A DNA stretch of 64,000 nucleotides from an uncultured Shewanella sp. (lineage in GTDB: Bacteria > Pseudomonadota > Gammaproteobacteria > Enterobacterales > Shewanellaceae). The position numbers and the translations under genes are program-made. Position 1 is the stretch's first letter. Every line of letters starts with the position of its first letter. The notes under the pieces are model-generated. The model searched no databases and had not been told where the DNA came from. It was given only the letters and a program-made list of their open reading frames with translations. Where the stretch lies: the NCBI RefSeq assembly GCF_947491715.1, contig NZ_CANLKR010000006.1, positions 1 through 64,000 on the forward strand, read 5' to 3'. Below are positions 10,392 through 18,025 of the stretch, piece after piece.

Positions 10392-10428
10392 AAAAAAATC
10401 GGTGCCCAATCCTTAGCACCGATTTTTT
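10392..10428. terminator. Bidirectional intrinsic terminator
   Basis: The stem ATCGGTGC/GCACCGAT with a 10-base loop has A7 before and T6 after, so it can terminate on both strands. It separates the plus-strand DNase gene from the converging seven-gene minus-strand operon. Confidence 0.9.
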
Positions 10429-10467
10429 CAACGATAAGACAAGGCTCAATATCACATTCAATGTAAA

Positions 10468-11190
10468 CTACAATTCACTCTGTAAATAGCGCAAAGCCTC
10501 CATATTATTCGGATATCGAACCAATACCTGCTGATACGCATTAATCGCCTCTGTGGTTTTATGCTGATGCCGCAGTGATCGGCCTAAATAAACCCAAGCG
10601 TCAACCTCAGTTGGAAACTTCGCAATCAATATTCGCGCTTCATCCTCTAACGCTAACCAAGCCTGAGTATGCTCCCTAGCTTGCATGAGAAACAAATGAG
10701 CTTGATAGGATAAACGCTGTGACTCAAGCACTTTACTCGATAACATTGCCACCTCTTTCCATCGGTTCAATGCTGCCAATGGAGAAAGAAGTGCAATTTG
10801 AGCATCAATCGACTCAGGATTCAGCGCCAAGGCTTTTCGATAAGTTTCAATCGACTGACTATAATCCTTATTTTGAAAATATAACCAAGCGATACGCATT
10901 AGAGTAAATTCATAAGTTGATGAAATCCTCTCCATTTTTGGCGTCCACTCGACGGCCTCAACCCTATCGCCATTTAAAAATTTTTGCATATCAATATTCA
11001 TCACCAAATTCGATACACTCATAGCAGATTCTGGTACACGGATAACATCAATGGCTTTTTCATATAGCCCTTGTGCTTCAAATAAATAAGAAGCATTCCA
11101 ATCTTGCTCTATTGCTTCGCAATGGAACGATAAAATAAGTAAAATTAAAGCGGAAATTTCTTTATTCATAACAGTATAAAAACTCACCAT
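10468..11190 (-). CDS. TPR-repeat periplasmic protein (last gene of the Fur-box operon)
   Basis: A 240-residue protein with a hydrophobic N terminus that looks like a signal peptide and tetratricopeptide repeats. Clear units are FTLMRIAWLYFQNKDYSQSIETYRKALALNP (about 134-165, printed in parts) and AWVYLGRSLR followed by TEAINAYQQVLVRYPNN (about 203-235). TPR proteins act as scaffolds. The first ATG (11190) overlaps the barrel gene by 7 bp, but the second, at 11169, fits a signal peptide better and has GGTGAG upstream; either is possible. Partners are unknown; the operon suggests work with the barrel protein at 11184-12071. Confidence 0.75.
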   Translation of the reverse strand: MVSFYTVMNKEISALILLILSFHCEAIEQDWNASYLFEAQGLYEKAIDVIRVPESAMSVSNLVMNIDMQKFLNGDRVEAVEWTPKMERISSTYEFTLMRIAWLYFQNKDYSQSIETYRKALALNPESIDAQIALLSPLAALNRWKEVAMLSSKVLESQRLSYQAHLFLMQAREHTQAWLALEDEARILIAKFPTEVDAWVYLGRSLRHQHKTTEAINAYQQVLVRYPNNMEALRYLQSEL

Positions 11191-12071
11191 TTTGTCGCAT
11201 ATTGCAAAAATAAAAACGTACCGGAATAATCACTACTAGATGTTGACAACTCATATTCGCTGTACGCTAAAGCAAGTGTGAGTTGACTTCGATTAGGCAG
11301 CGCCCAGTCACTCCCCACTCGAATGTACTGCTTTTGAATTTGATTTAAATTAGCAATCACTAACGTATCGGGATCTACCGCTAATAACCTATCCCCAACG
11401 GTAAATGCTAAATATAAGCTATCAGGCAATAACAAAGAATAAGCAGAGAGCCAGTGTTTAATGAGCATGTCAGCTGATACATAGTGACGGTCAAAAGATT
11501 GACTCGCAATATCATACAATCTAACTTGCCCCCAATTTCTAGAGCCAAAAAGACTACCACCTATAGCAGCATCGTATTGATATACACCAGTGTTGAACTC
11601 ATAAGCTGTTCTTGAATAATGCAAGTCAAAGGATAGATCGCGCTCATAGCTCATATAATTCAACGCCCCCCCAACATAGGATAACCCGCCTAATGCACTG
11701 TCTGATAAATTCCCATCTATTTGAGAAAACTGTATGCTCGGCGTTAGAGCACCATTTAGTACATCAATGAAATAATGACTCTTCAGTTCTAATTGAAACG
11801 CTTCTTGATAAAGCGTGTCACTAAAAGTAGCACTATCAAATGCTATCCCTAATCGGCTATAACCTAAATTAATATCATAAGCAGCTAGATAGTTAAATTG
11901 ACCTTTAACACCATAGCCACTTAACTCATCTTTTATCGTATCGCCAGAATAAACCCCTGATAAGTAATTCAAAGCTAACTGAGTAGACCAAGGAGATTCA
12001 TCTGCGTTAGCCAAGGGAACAAATAATACAGCAGCAATACCACCCAGTAAGGATCTTAATAAGTGATCCAT
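11184..12071 (-). CDS. Predicted outer-membrane beta-barrel protein
   Basis: A 295-residue protein with a signal peptide (cleavage predicted after LANA, about residue 23) and alternating hydrophobic/polar strands through its whole length. It ends FLFLQYATKW, with the terminal aromatic residue typical of outer-membrane barrels recognised by the Bam machinery. No family is recognised. It overlaps the C45-type hydrolase gene by 16 bp and the TPR gene by 7 bp, so the three are translationally coupled. It could be a pore or receptor for the substrate or product of the operon. Confidence 0.7.
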   Translation of the reverse strand: MDHLLRSLLGGIAAVLFVPLANADESPWSTQLALNYLSGVYSGDTIKDELSGYGVKGQFNYLAAYDINLGYSRLGIAFDSATFSDTLYQEAFQLELKSHYFIDVLNGALTPSIQFSQIDGNLSDSALGGLSYVGGALNYMSYERDLSFDLHYSRTAYEFNTGVYQYDAAIGGSLFGSRNWGQVRLYDIASQSFDRHYVSADMLIKHWLSAYSLLLPDSLYLAFTVGDRLLAVDPDTLVIANLNQIQKQYIRVGSDWALPNRSQLTLALAYSEYELSTSSSDYSGTFLFLQYATKW

Positions 12072-13036
12072 AACTCTTTCTCTTCGAAATTAGTAAATGA
12101 TTGATATTGTTTTATATAGTATGGCCACCTGAACTCCATTGCTTTCAATTGTGGATTATAAATGCCCGTATACAAGGTGCCTAAACCATGATCATAATCG
12201 GTTGAAAACAGCGGTGCATACTCAAAGGCACTAATGAAAGAGTCGATGTTAACTAAAGGGTCATAAAGCTTTTCTATCAATTCTTGTTTACGTTCATGTG
12301 AATTAGAAAACATCGCATAATTTGATAATTCAAAGCCACCTTGATGATTCACAGCTAAAGGAATGTGCGACACAACAGGTGCAATAAAAGGTGATAGCTC
12401 AACCGTTTTAATATTAAAATTTGCATCTAACAGCGTGACATTATAGGTTAAATTAACCGGTACTCGCCGAAGTACAGCAACAGCTTCTTCTGTTGTTTTA
12501 CAGCACTCCAAAATATACCGTAAGATTATCGACATGCTAAAGCCTTTACCCGTACGGCTTCGCCCACCAAAAGACCAAGAAACAGACAAACCATGCTCAT
12601 TCATACCATCAAGCACCCCCCACAGACCATCCGTTGAGGCAATAACTTGGGTTTGATCCCAGCAACTTTTTAAAATGCGTGCCTCAAAAAGTGCTGGAGC
12701 ATTATCATAGTTTTTAATCAAAACAGGGTGATAGCGTATCCAAACTGCTTGAGATCCGCCACTGACATAGGGCGTAGGACAATAAAAACTCAGCAAGCGG
12801 GCATCAATATCATCCGCTTTAGACAGTTCTAATAAATGTTCCCAATAAGGAATAAGTTCAGGCATATGCTCTTGCAATGCATTTTTACAACTCATAAAAG
12901 AAGGACGATTCAGCTCACCTTCCTTTAAAAACCATTGCTTATAACTTTCCTTAGCCTCATTATAAAAAGCGAGCCATTTACTGCCCGGTTTCACTTCTTC
13001 GACAAATTGAAATCGTTTAGAATTATTGAGGTTCAT
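12056..13036 (-). CDS. C45-family (acyl-CoA:6-APA acyltransferase-like) Ntn hydrolase
   Basis: A 326-residue protein resembling the C45 peptidase / linear amide C-N hydrolase family, N-terminal-nucleophile enzymes that make or cut amide bonds. Family-like segments are WGVLDGMNEHGLSVSWSFGG (about 137-156), LRYILECCKTTEEAVAVLRR and VNLTYNVTLLD (about 196-206). The likely nucleophile is Cys86 in SFYCPTPY, although the usual following residues of the family differ, so its autoprocessing is uncertain. It has no signal peptide. It overlaps the ATP-grasp gene by 4 bp (ATGA), which suggests the two enzymes act together, one forming and one cutting or exchanging an amide bond. Confidence 0.75.
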   Translation of the reverse strand: MNLNNSKRFQFVEEVKPGSKWLAFYNEAKESYKQWFLKEGELNRPSFMSCKNALQEHMPELIPYWEHLLELSKADDIDARLLSFYCPTPYVSGGSQAVWIRYHPVLIKNYDNAPALFEARILKSCWDQTQVIASTDGLWGVLDGMNEHGLSVSWSFGGRSRTGKGFSMSIILRYILECCKTTEEAVAVLRRVPVNLTYNVTLLDANFNIKTVELSPFIAPVVSHIPLAVNHQGGFELSNYAMFSNSHERKQELIEKLYDPLVNIDSFISAFEYAPLFSTDYDHGLGTLYTGIYNPQLKAMEFRWPYYIKQYQSFTNFEEKELWITY

Positions 13037-14592
13037 GATACATCCTCAACAATAGCATCACTTTCAGTGGTCGCTAGTATGCTCTCCGCATAAGAGGCTC
13101 CTTTTAGTGAGCTACTGGAGTTATAACGCTCAACCAAGATTTTCTCTTCTTCTGTTAATCCCCGATAACTAAATTGCTCTTGTAATGCATCAAGCAGTTT
13201 TCTCGCTGTGTCAGTTAACATTTTTTCAGCAGATTGCAGTCGAAAATGAGTAAATACAATCGCCAAATCAGCCCCTTTATAGGCATACTCTGCAGTATCC
13301 ATTATCCGCATAATAAACACTTCATCTTCGGCCAAAGCTTGACGTCTATCATGATGTTTTGAGATAAGCGTTAACTCATCATCAAGCAATTTATAAACCC
13401 CTGATTCAGGCGCTGCTGTGAGAATTTTGAGTTCAGGATCCGTATATTTAAAAATCATTTGCCCACTTGTTGCCGCCGCGCCCTTAGTTAACGCAAGTTG
13501 ATTATATTCATTAGGGTCAAGATTAAATTTCACATCAGAATATTCCAATAAATGGAATAAAAATAATGGCACTGTCTTATAGCAAAAATCTGACATATTC
13601 GTCATTGCGCTAATTCCGGTGATCCTTGGGTTTAACTCACCTAAATATAATTCTCCAGTATCGAGATCAATTAAATAATCAACTTCGAAATACCCTTTAT
13701 AGCCTCTGTCATACAGAGTATTGCCTAAGTTCTCCGTCATTTGCTGTGCTTTGGCGCGAATGGCATCTGAAAATGCCTCTTGGTACAATTCGTTGCCACA
13801 CCATCCGCCTTGATAAGGCGTTAATTCTGATAAACCGACCAGCTCTGTCATGAGCGGGCCAACAAAAGTCCCCGATCGAGTCGCACAAGCTTCTATTGCC
13901 GTTCCCGCACAACGGATCTGCTTCATTATTTTTACTTGTTCTTCAGATTCGATTTCTGTCGCAACTTTGTCATATTCTGCTTTCGACGAAATAAAATAAG
14001 TCGTTTTACCTGAATCCCCATACGCACTTTGTACCACTAAACGCTCACCTAATTGATATTGCTCAGCAATTGCTTGTAAGCTTTCATAGCTGGTCACCTT
14101 TTCCAATGCATTGGGTACACTCGCCACCCCTGCTTCATTGCCTATTTCCGTGGTCGTGATCTTATTATCGATTTTCTTAACAAGGTGATTGGGTGGTAGA
14201 CAAACTTGAAGATCCATGGAGCGACAAGTCTCTTCCAATGTTTTATCAAAAAACAAGAACAAGGCTTTTGCTTGTGAATCTTGCCTTTCTCCAGCGTGCC
14301 AATGGGCAATGTCCTTCTCAATTTGACTCACGACATCTTTATGTCCCAACAGGAAATCATTTACAGATTCAATGCTATCAAATACCGGTGTTCCCACTTT
14401 ACTAGGCAGCATGACGCTAGTATTCGACTTATCATAACAGTCTATAAAATTGATATTGGTCCAGCGCTTTACCCACTGCTCTAAATTCATTAAATTAAAA
14501 TTAGTCGAACTAATAAAATAATGAGGCGTATCTAATGTCGCAAAATATTGTTTTACATCTTGAATCGAACTTAACTGAGTATTAGCGCTCAT
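13033..14592 (-). CDS. ATP-grasp ligase (biotin carboxylase-like)
   Basis: A 519-residue cytosolic ATP-grasp enzyme. ATP-grasp features are the lysine-rich/glycine loop LVVQSAYGDSGKTTYF (about residues 189-204), the MKQIRCAG strand, and the Mg/ATP end motif GYFEVDYLID...GELYLGELNPRITG (about 300-328) with its acidic residues and Asn. Enzymes of this type join a carboxylate (as acyl phosphate) to an amine. It has no biotin-carrier or carboxyltransferase partner nearby, so a carboxylase role is unlikely. Between a decarboxylase and an amide hydrolase, ligation of an amine to a carboxylic acid is the simplest idea. The substrate is unknown. Confidence 0.8.
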   Translation of the reverse strand: MSANTQLSSIQDVKQYFATLDTPHYFISSTNFNLMNLEQWVKRWTNINFIDCYDKSNTSVMLPSKVGTPVFDSIESVNDFLLGHKDVVSQIEKDIAHWHAGERQDSQAKALFLFFDKTLEETCRSMDLQVCLPPNHLVKKIDNKITTTEIGNEAGVASVPNALEKVTSYESLQAIAEQYQLGERLVVQSAYGDSGKTTYFISSKAEYDKVATEIESEEQVKIMKQIRCAGTAIEACATRSGTFVGPLMTELVGLSELTPYQGGWCGNELYQEAFSDAIRAKAQQMTENLGNTLYDRGYKGYFEVDYLIDLDTGELYLGELNPRITGISAMTNMSDFCYKTVPLFLFHLLEYSDVKFNLDPNEYNQLALTKGAAATSGQMIFKYTDPELKILTAAPESGVYKLLDDELTLISKHHDRRQALAEDEVFIMRIMDTAEYAYKGADLAIVFTHFRLQSAEKMLTDTARKLLDALQEQFSYRGLTEEEKILVERYNSSSSLKGASYAESILATTESDAIVEDVS

Positions 14593-14614
14593 ATTTAACC
14601 TTTACGTCTAAAAA

Positions 14615-17353
14615 TTATAAGGACTGGAGATAATCTTGGGTAAAGACTTTAAGTCCCACTGCTGGGTTATAACCGTGAATTTCTTTTATGCGAATTTTTT
14701 GTAAATACAATAAAATATCATACGTAATTAATTGCCCAGGCACGAGAACGGGAAACCCTGGCGGATAAGGTGTCACAAAAGAGGCTGACACTAAGCGGCG
14801 CTCATTCATCACTTGCTTGATCATATCGGTATCAAGGGTAACAAATTCTATTTGCTGCTCATCAAATGCAGCATAATAAGCTCGGCGCATATCAACCGTC
14901 GAAAAGTGATCCCCTTCATAGGGAACAAAGGCCTCATGGTAATCACGATGCAATGGCAAACTAATCACTTGCTCTGATTGAGGCATATCATTGACTTGCC
15001 CAGCTAATTCCGAGTCGATTAAGCGATTAGAAATCTCACTTAATACATTGATTAAATAATCAATTGTCGATTCATTAGCACCAATGTTGACAATAAACAG
15101 CACGGTTTTACGAGAAGTCTTATTGACTTGAATGTCATACTTATTAATCAACAACTCACGAAAAACAGTGCCATCCATTCCTGTTCGGCTGATATCTACT
15201 GTCACTTTTGTCGGATCAACCACAAAATCTGACTGCCCCCAAAATTTGGGCAGATCTGCATAACGGTAATAGTGTGAAGACGCCTTCTTCGATGTACTGT
15301 CCTGTACTAATGCTGAATTGGTATCTCGATACTCATTAGGCACAAGAGCATCATCTGCCAATACTGAAAAATAGCGCTGCAATACGGTATTTTTTGAAAT
15401 CCTTTGACGTAATAATGTTGCCAGTCTTATGGCTCGCTTGACGCGTTCATAACCTTCTAAGCTAACTTGGCGCCTTCCAGCATCCAATGAAGCAATAATC
15501 TGATAATTCGGCGACGTGGAGGTATGCATACGATAAGACTCAAGAAACAACTCTTTATTGTATTGCTCATCAAAAATATGCAACATTGACCCCTGCCGAA
15601 AAGACGTTAAGGTCTTGTGAGTCGATTGAGTCGAATAAACACGCAGCTTGACTAAGTCAGGATTGGGCATCAAAGGTAAATCAATGAGTAAGTCATGATC
15701 GTCACGCTCATCACTGGCTAAAATATCCCCAAACTTTTTAAACCAAGCTTGATACTCTTGCTGATAATCGGTTTGCTGCAGCAATGTTTGCAAAAAATTA
15801 GCCACACTCATCGCCGTTCGATGTTCATACAAAGGATTAAAATAAGCAAAAGCAAACCAAGCCTCATCCCAATGAAAAATAATGTCAGGCTTAATCGCCA
15901 AAATATCCAACATGTAACGTTTAGTGTTATAAATAACACCATCAAAAGTCGAGTTGGTGAGTGTAATTTGCTTCACTCTATGCAGCTGGCCTTGCTTACG
16001 TAAATCCAGTAAAACCCTTTTAATTCGCTTTAAAGGAACCGCACCGTATAAATCTAATTCATCAAGTGGGTAAGTTTCTAAAAAGAGCGGATAAGCACCA
16101 GACAACATAATGGCGTAGGGAATTGACTTATGACAATCAGCCGCAGTTAACACAATATCACCAGGCTCTAAATTTGCCTGCATAACAATTTTATTCGACG
16201 TGGAAGTTCCATTCGTTACAAAATATGTTTCCTTTGATCGAAACGCTTTAGATGCTTTAAAGTGTGCTTGCTTAATGGCTCCCTTTGGATCTAATAACGA
16301 GTCCATTCCACCTTGAGTCGAGGACGTCTCAGCAAGAAACGTATTCGCGCCATAAAAACTCAGCATGTCTGTGATCCAATGAGAATCTTTAAGTGATTGT
16401 CCTCTGGATAAAGGCAAAGCATGAAAAACCCCTTTGGGTTTTTTGCTGTATGTTCTTAATGCATCGAAGAAAGGAGTGGAATAACGATCTCTTATACCAC
16501 TTAAAATAGTATGATGTAGTTCTTGAAAAGGCTCGACATGATAAAGCACTCTGTCAAATTGCTCCTTTATCTTGACATCAATACCCACAAGCGCAAGCTC
16601 ACTAATTAAATAATGTGTCACTTCTGGGCGTAAAGTGTGTAGAGCACTTTGTAACCCCGTTAGCGAATTATCGGTAATTTCATTAAAATCAATATAATAA
16701 TTAATAAAGTCAGCATATTCTTTACTGTAAGTATCAAAAGAGCTTTGTATTTGATACCCATAAACATAAACACAAGCTTGAATACTCGGGTTAGCTAAGA
16801 TAGCTACCATGGCATCTTCAGCATTGTTCACAAACAGTACATCATAAATAAACTCATCACGCTCTGATTTAAACATGGCCAAACTATTACGATAAATCAG
16901 TTCATAATCAGCAGGATCAGGATGAATAATCAAGACTTCAAAGTAAGTTTTACAACTGGTTCTTCGACTGCTTTTTCCTTGTAATTCCGTTTGATCGATA
17001 ACAATTGGTCTGTCGAGATCAGATAAATTAGTTTTAAAAGGCACAAAGCTTTGACGCCGATAATCGAGTGACTGTAATTGCGTATAAGTATTGAGGCACA
17101 ACTGATAAAACAATTCATATTGACCCGCATGGAAATAATGTTTTAGTTGTAACATAACACCATAGCCGGGGTACGCCCAAAACCGCTCTATTTCAAAAAG
17201 ATAAGCTAACACCCTTTCTACTTCAACGACATCACCAACGGCATGAGATAATTGGTTCGATCTCGACAAACCTTCCATCAACTGCCAACTAGCAAGCCTT
17301 TTTTCTTCAAGATCAAAGGCGACTAATGAATTTTCTTCTATTGAATGATACAT
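14615..17353 (-). CDS. Long Orn/Lys/Arg decarboxylase (PLP, fold type I)
   Basis: Predicted PLP-dependent basic amino acid decarboxylase giving a diamine or agmatine. The major domain has FVTNGTSTSNK (about 390), HKSIPYAIMLSG, FHWDEAWFAF (about 500) and the PLP-lysine motif STQSTHKTLTSFRQGS with Lys near position 580. The C-terminal domain holds TPYPPGFPVLVPGQ. At 912 residues it is about 150 longer than E. coli AdiA, CadA or SpeF. The extra part is mainly an N-terminal region (about 1-150) that matches nothing I know and precedes the receiver-like wing domain (FEVLIIHPDP). The substrate cannot be read from the sequence. It is the third gene of the operon, 9 bp behind the TPR gene and 22 bp before the ATP-grasp gene. 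Confidence 0.88.
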   Translation of the reverse strand: MYHSIEENSLVAFDLEEKRLASWQLMEGLSRSNQLSHAVGDVVEVERVLAYLFEIERFWAYPGYGVMLQLKHYFHAGQYELFYQLCLNTYTQLQSLDYRRQSFVPFKTNLSDLDRPIVIDQTELQGKSSRRTSCKTYFEVLIIHPDPADYELIYRNSLAMFKSERDEFIYDVLFVNNAEDAMVAILANPSIQACVYVYGYQIQSSFDTYSKEYADFINYYIDFNEITDNSLTGLQSALHTLRPEVTHYLISELALVGIDVKIKEQFDRVLYHVEPFQELHHTILSGIRDRYSTPFFDALRTYSKKPKGVFHALPLSRGQSLKDSHWITDMLSFYGANTFLAETSSTQGGMDSLLDPKGAIKQAHFKASKAFRSKETYFVTNGTSTSNKIVMQANLEPGDIVLTAADCHKSIPYAIMLSGAYPLFLETYPLDELDLYGAVPLKRIKRVLLDLRKQGQLHRVKQITLTNSTFDGVIYNTKRYMLDILAIKPDIIFHWDEAWFAFAYFNPLYEHRTAMSVANFLQTLLQQTDYQQEYQAWFKKFGDILASDERDDHDLLIDLPLMPNPDLVKLRVYSTQSTHKTLTSFRQGSMLHIFDEQYNKELFLESYRMHTSTSPNYQIIASLDAGRRQVSLEGYERVKRAIRLATLLRQRISKNTVLQRYFSVLADDALVPNEYRDTNSALVQDSTSKKASSHYYRYADLPKFWGQSDFVVDPTKVTVDISRTGMDGTVFRELLINKYDIQVNKTSRKTVLFIVNIGANESTIDYLINVLSEISNRLIDSELAGQVNDMPQSEQVISLPLHRDYHEAFVPYEGDHFSTVDMRRAYYAAFDEQQIEFVTLDTDMIKQVMNERRLVSASFVTPYPPGFPVLVPGQLITYDILLYLQKIRIKEIHGYNPAVGLKVFTQDYLQSL

Positions 17354-17362
17354 ATAATCATA

Positions 17363-18001
17363 TCACCCTTGAGTTTGACTAATTTGTGATAGAACTTCTT
17401 TTGCTGAAACATTTTCAGGCTCAAGCACTAACAATAAAGATAAAATTTCTTTTGTTTTGGCATAATCTTTTTGTTGAAATTTTAACAGCCCATATTCTAA
17501 TAAAAAAGTGGTGTCATCAGGATAAACATCAAGCATTTTCTTATCTATTTCTGCAGCATTATCATATTTTTTATTTTTCCTTAATGCATAGCTTAAATAT
17601 AAATTAGCATAGTAGTTATAAAAATCTTTTTTAATCACCTTATAACCTAATAATTCAGCATCATCGAAATTCTCTTTGACATTTGATATTCTCATCATCC
17701 CTAACTGAGGAGATAAAGCATTAGGTGATATTTTTTTTGCGGCTAAGTAATGAAACTTAGCATTTGAAAAGCTACCCTGAAGATAATAAAGATAACCTAA
17801 CCTTAGATTTAAAATATAATCTTTAGGTGTTTTTTTATAAAGACCAATTAAACTATTTATGGCATTTTTATAATCACCGACCCTTTCATAACCATAAGAC
17901 TTATGAAAAGAGGTTTTCTGAAGTTCCTCATTCGAAGAGAAAGCATTAAAACTAAAAAAGAACAGGCTGATAGCAGTAAAGATACAGCATAGGTTTTTCA
18001 T
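17363..18001 (-). CDS. Secreted TPR-repeat protein
   Basis: A 212-residue protein with a signal peptide (about 1-22, ending AFSS) and about four to five tetratricopeptide repeats covering the rest (for example YILNLRLGYLYYLQGSFSNA, about 62-81). It is probably periplasmic. It shares the two-TPR-gene arrangement of the operon with 10468-11190 but is not closely similar by eye. It lies 24 bp behind the urea-channel/M23 gene and 9 bp before the decarboxylase gene. The function is unknown. Confidence 0.8.
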   Translation of the reverse strand: MKNLCCIFTAISLFFFSFNAFSSNEELQKTSFHKSYGYERVGDYKNAINSLIGLYKKTPKDYILNLRLGYLYYLQGSFSNAKFHYLAAKKISPNALSPQLGMMRISNVKENFDDAELLGYKVIKKDFYNYYANLYLSYALRKNKKYDNAAEIDKKMLDVYPDDTTFLLEYGLLKFQQKDYAKTKEILSLLLVLEPENVSAKEVLSQISQTQG

Positions 18002-18025
18002 TTATACATCCTAAAGATAGATTTA

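Noticed and set aside
13033..14592. Acetyl-CoA or pyruvate carboxylase role for the ATP-grasp gene
   Set aside because: No biotin carrier domain or carboxyltransferase is encoded in or next to it.
14615..17353. Reading the decarboxylase as an acid-resistance AdiA/CadA system
   Set aside because: There is no antiporter (adiC/cadB) gene beside it; the operon partners and the Fur box point elsewhere.
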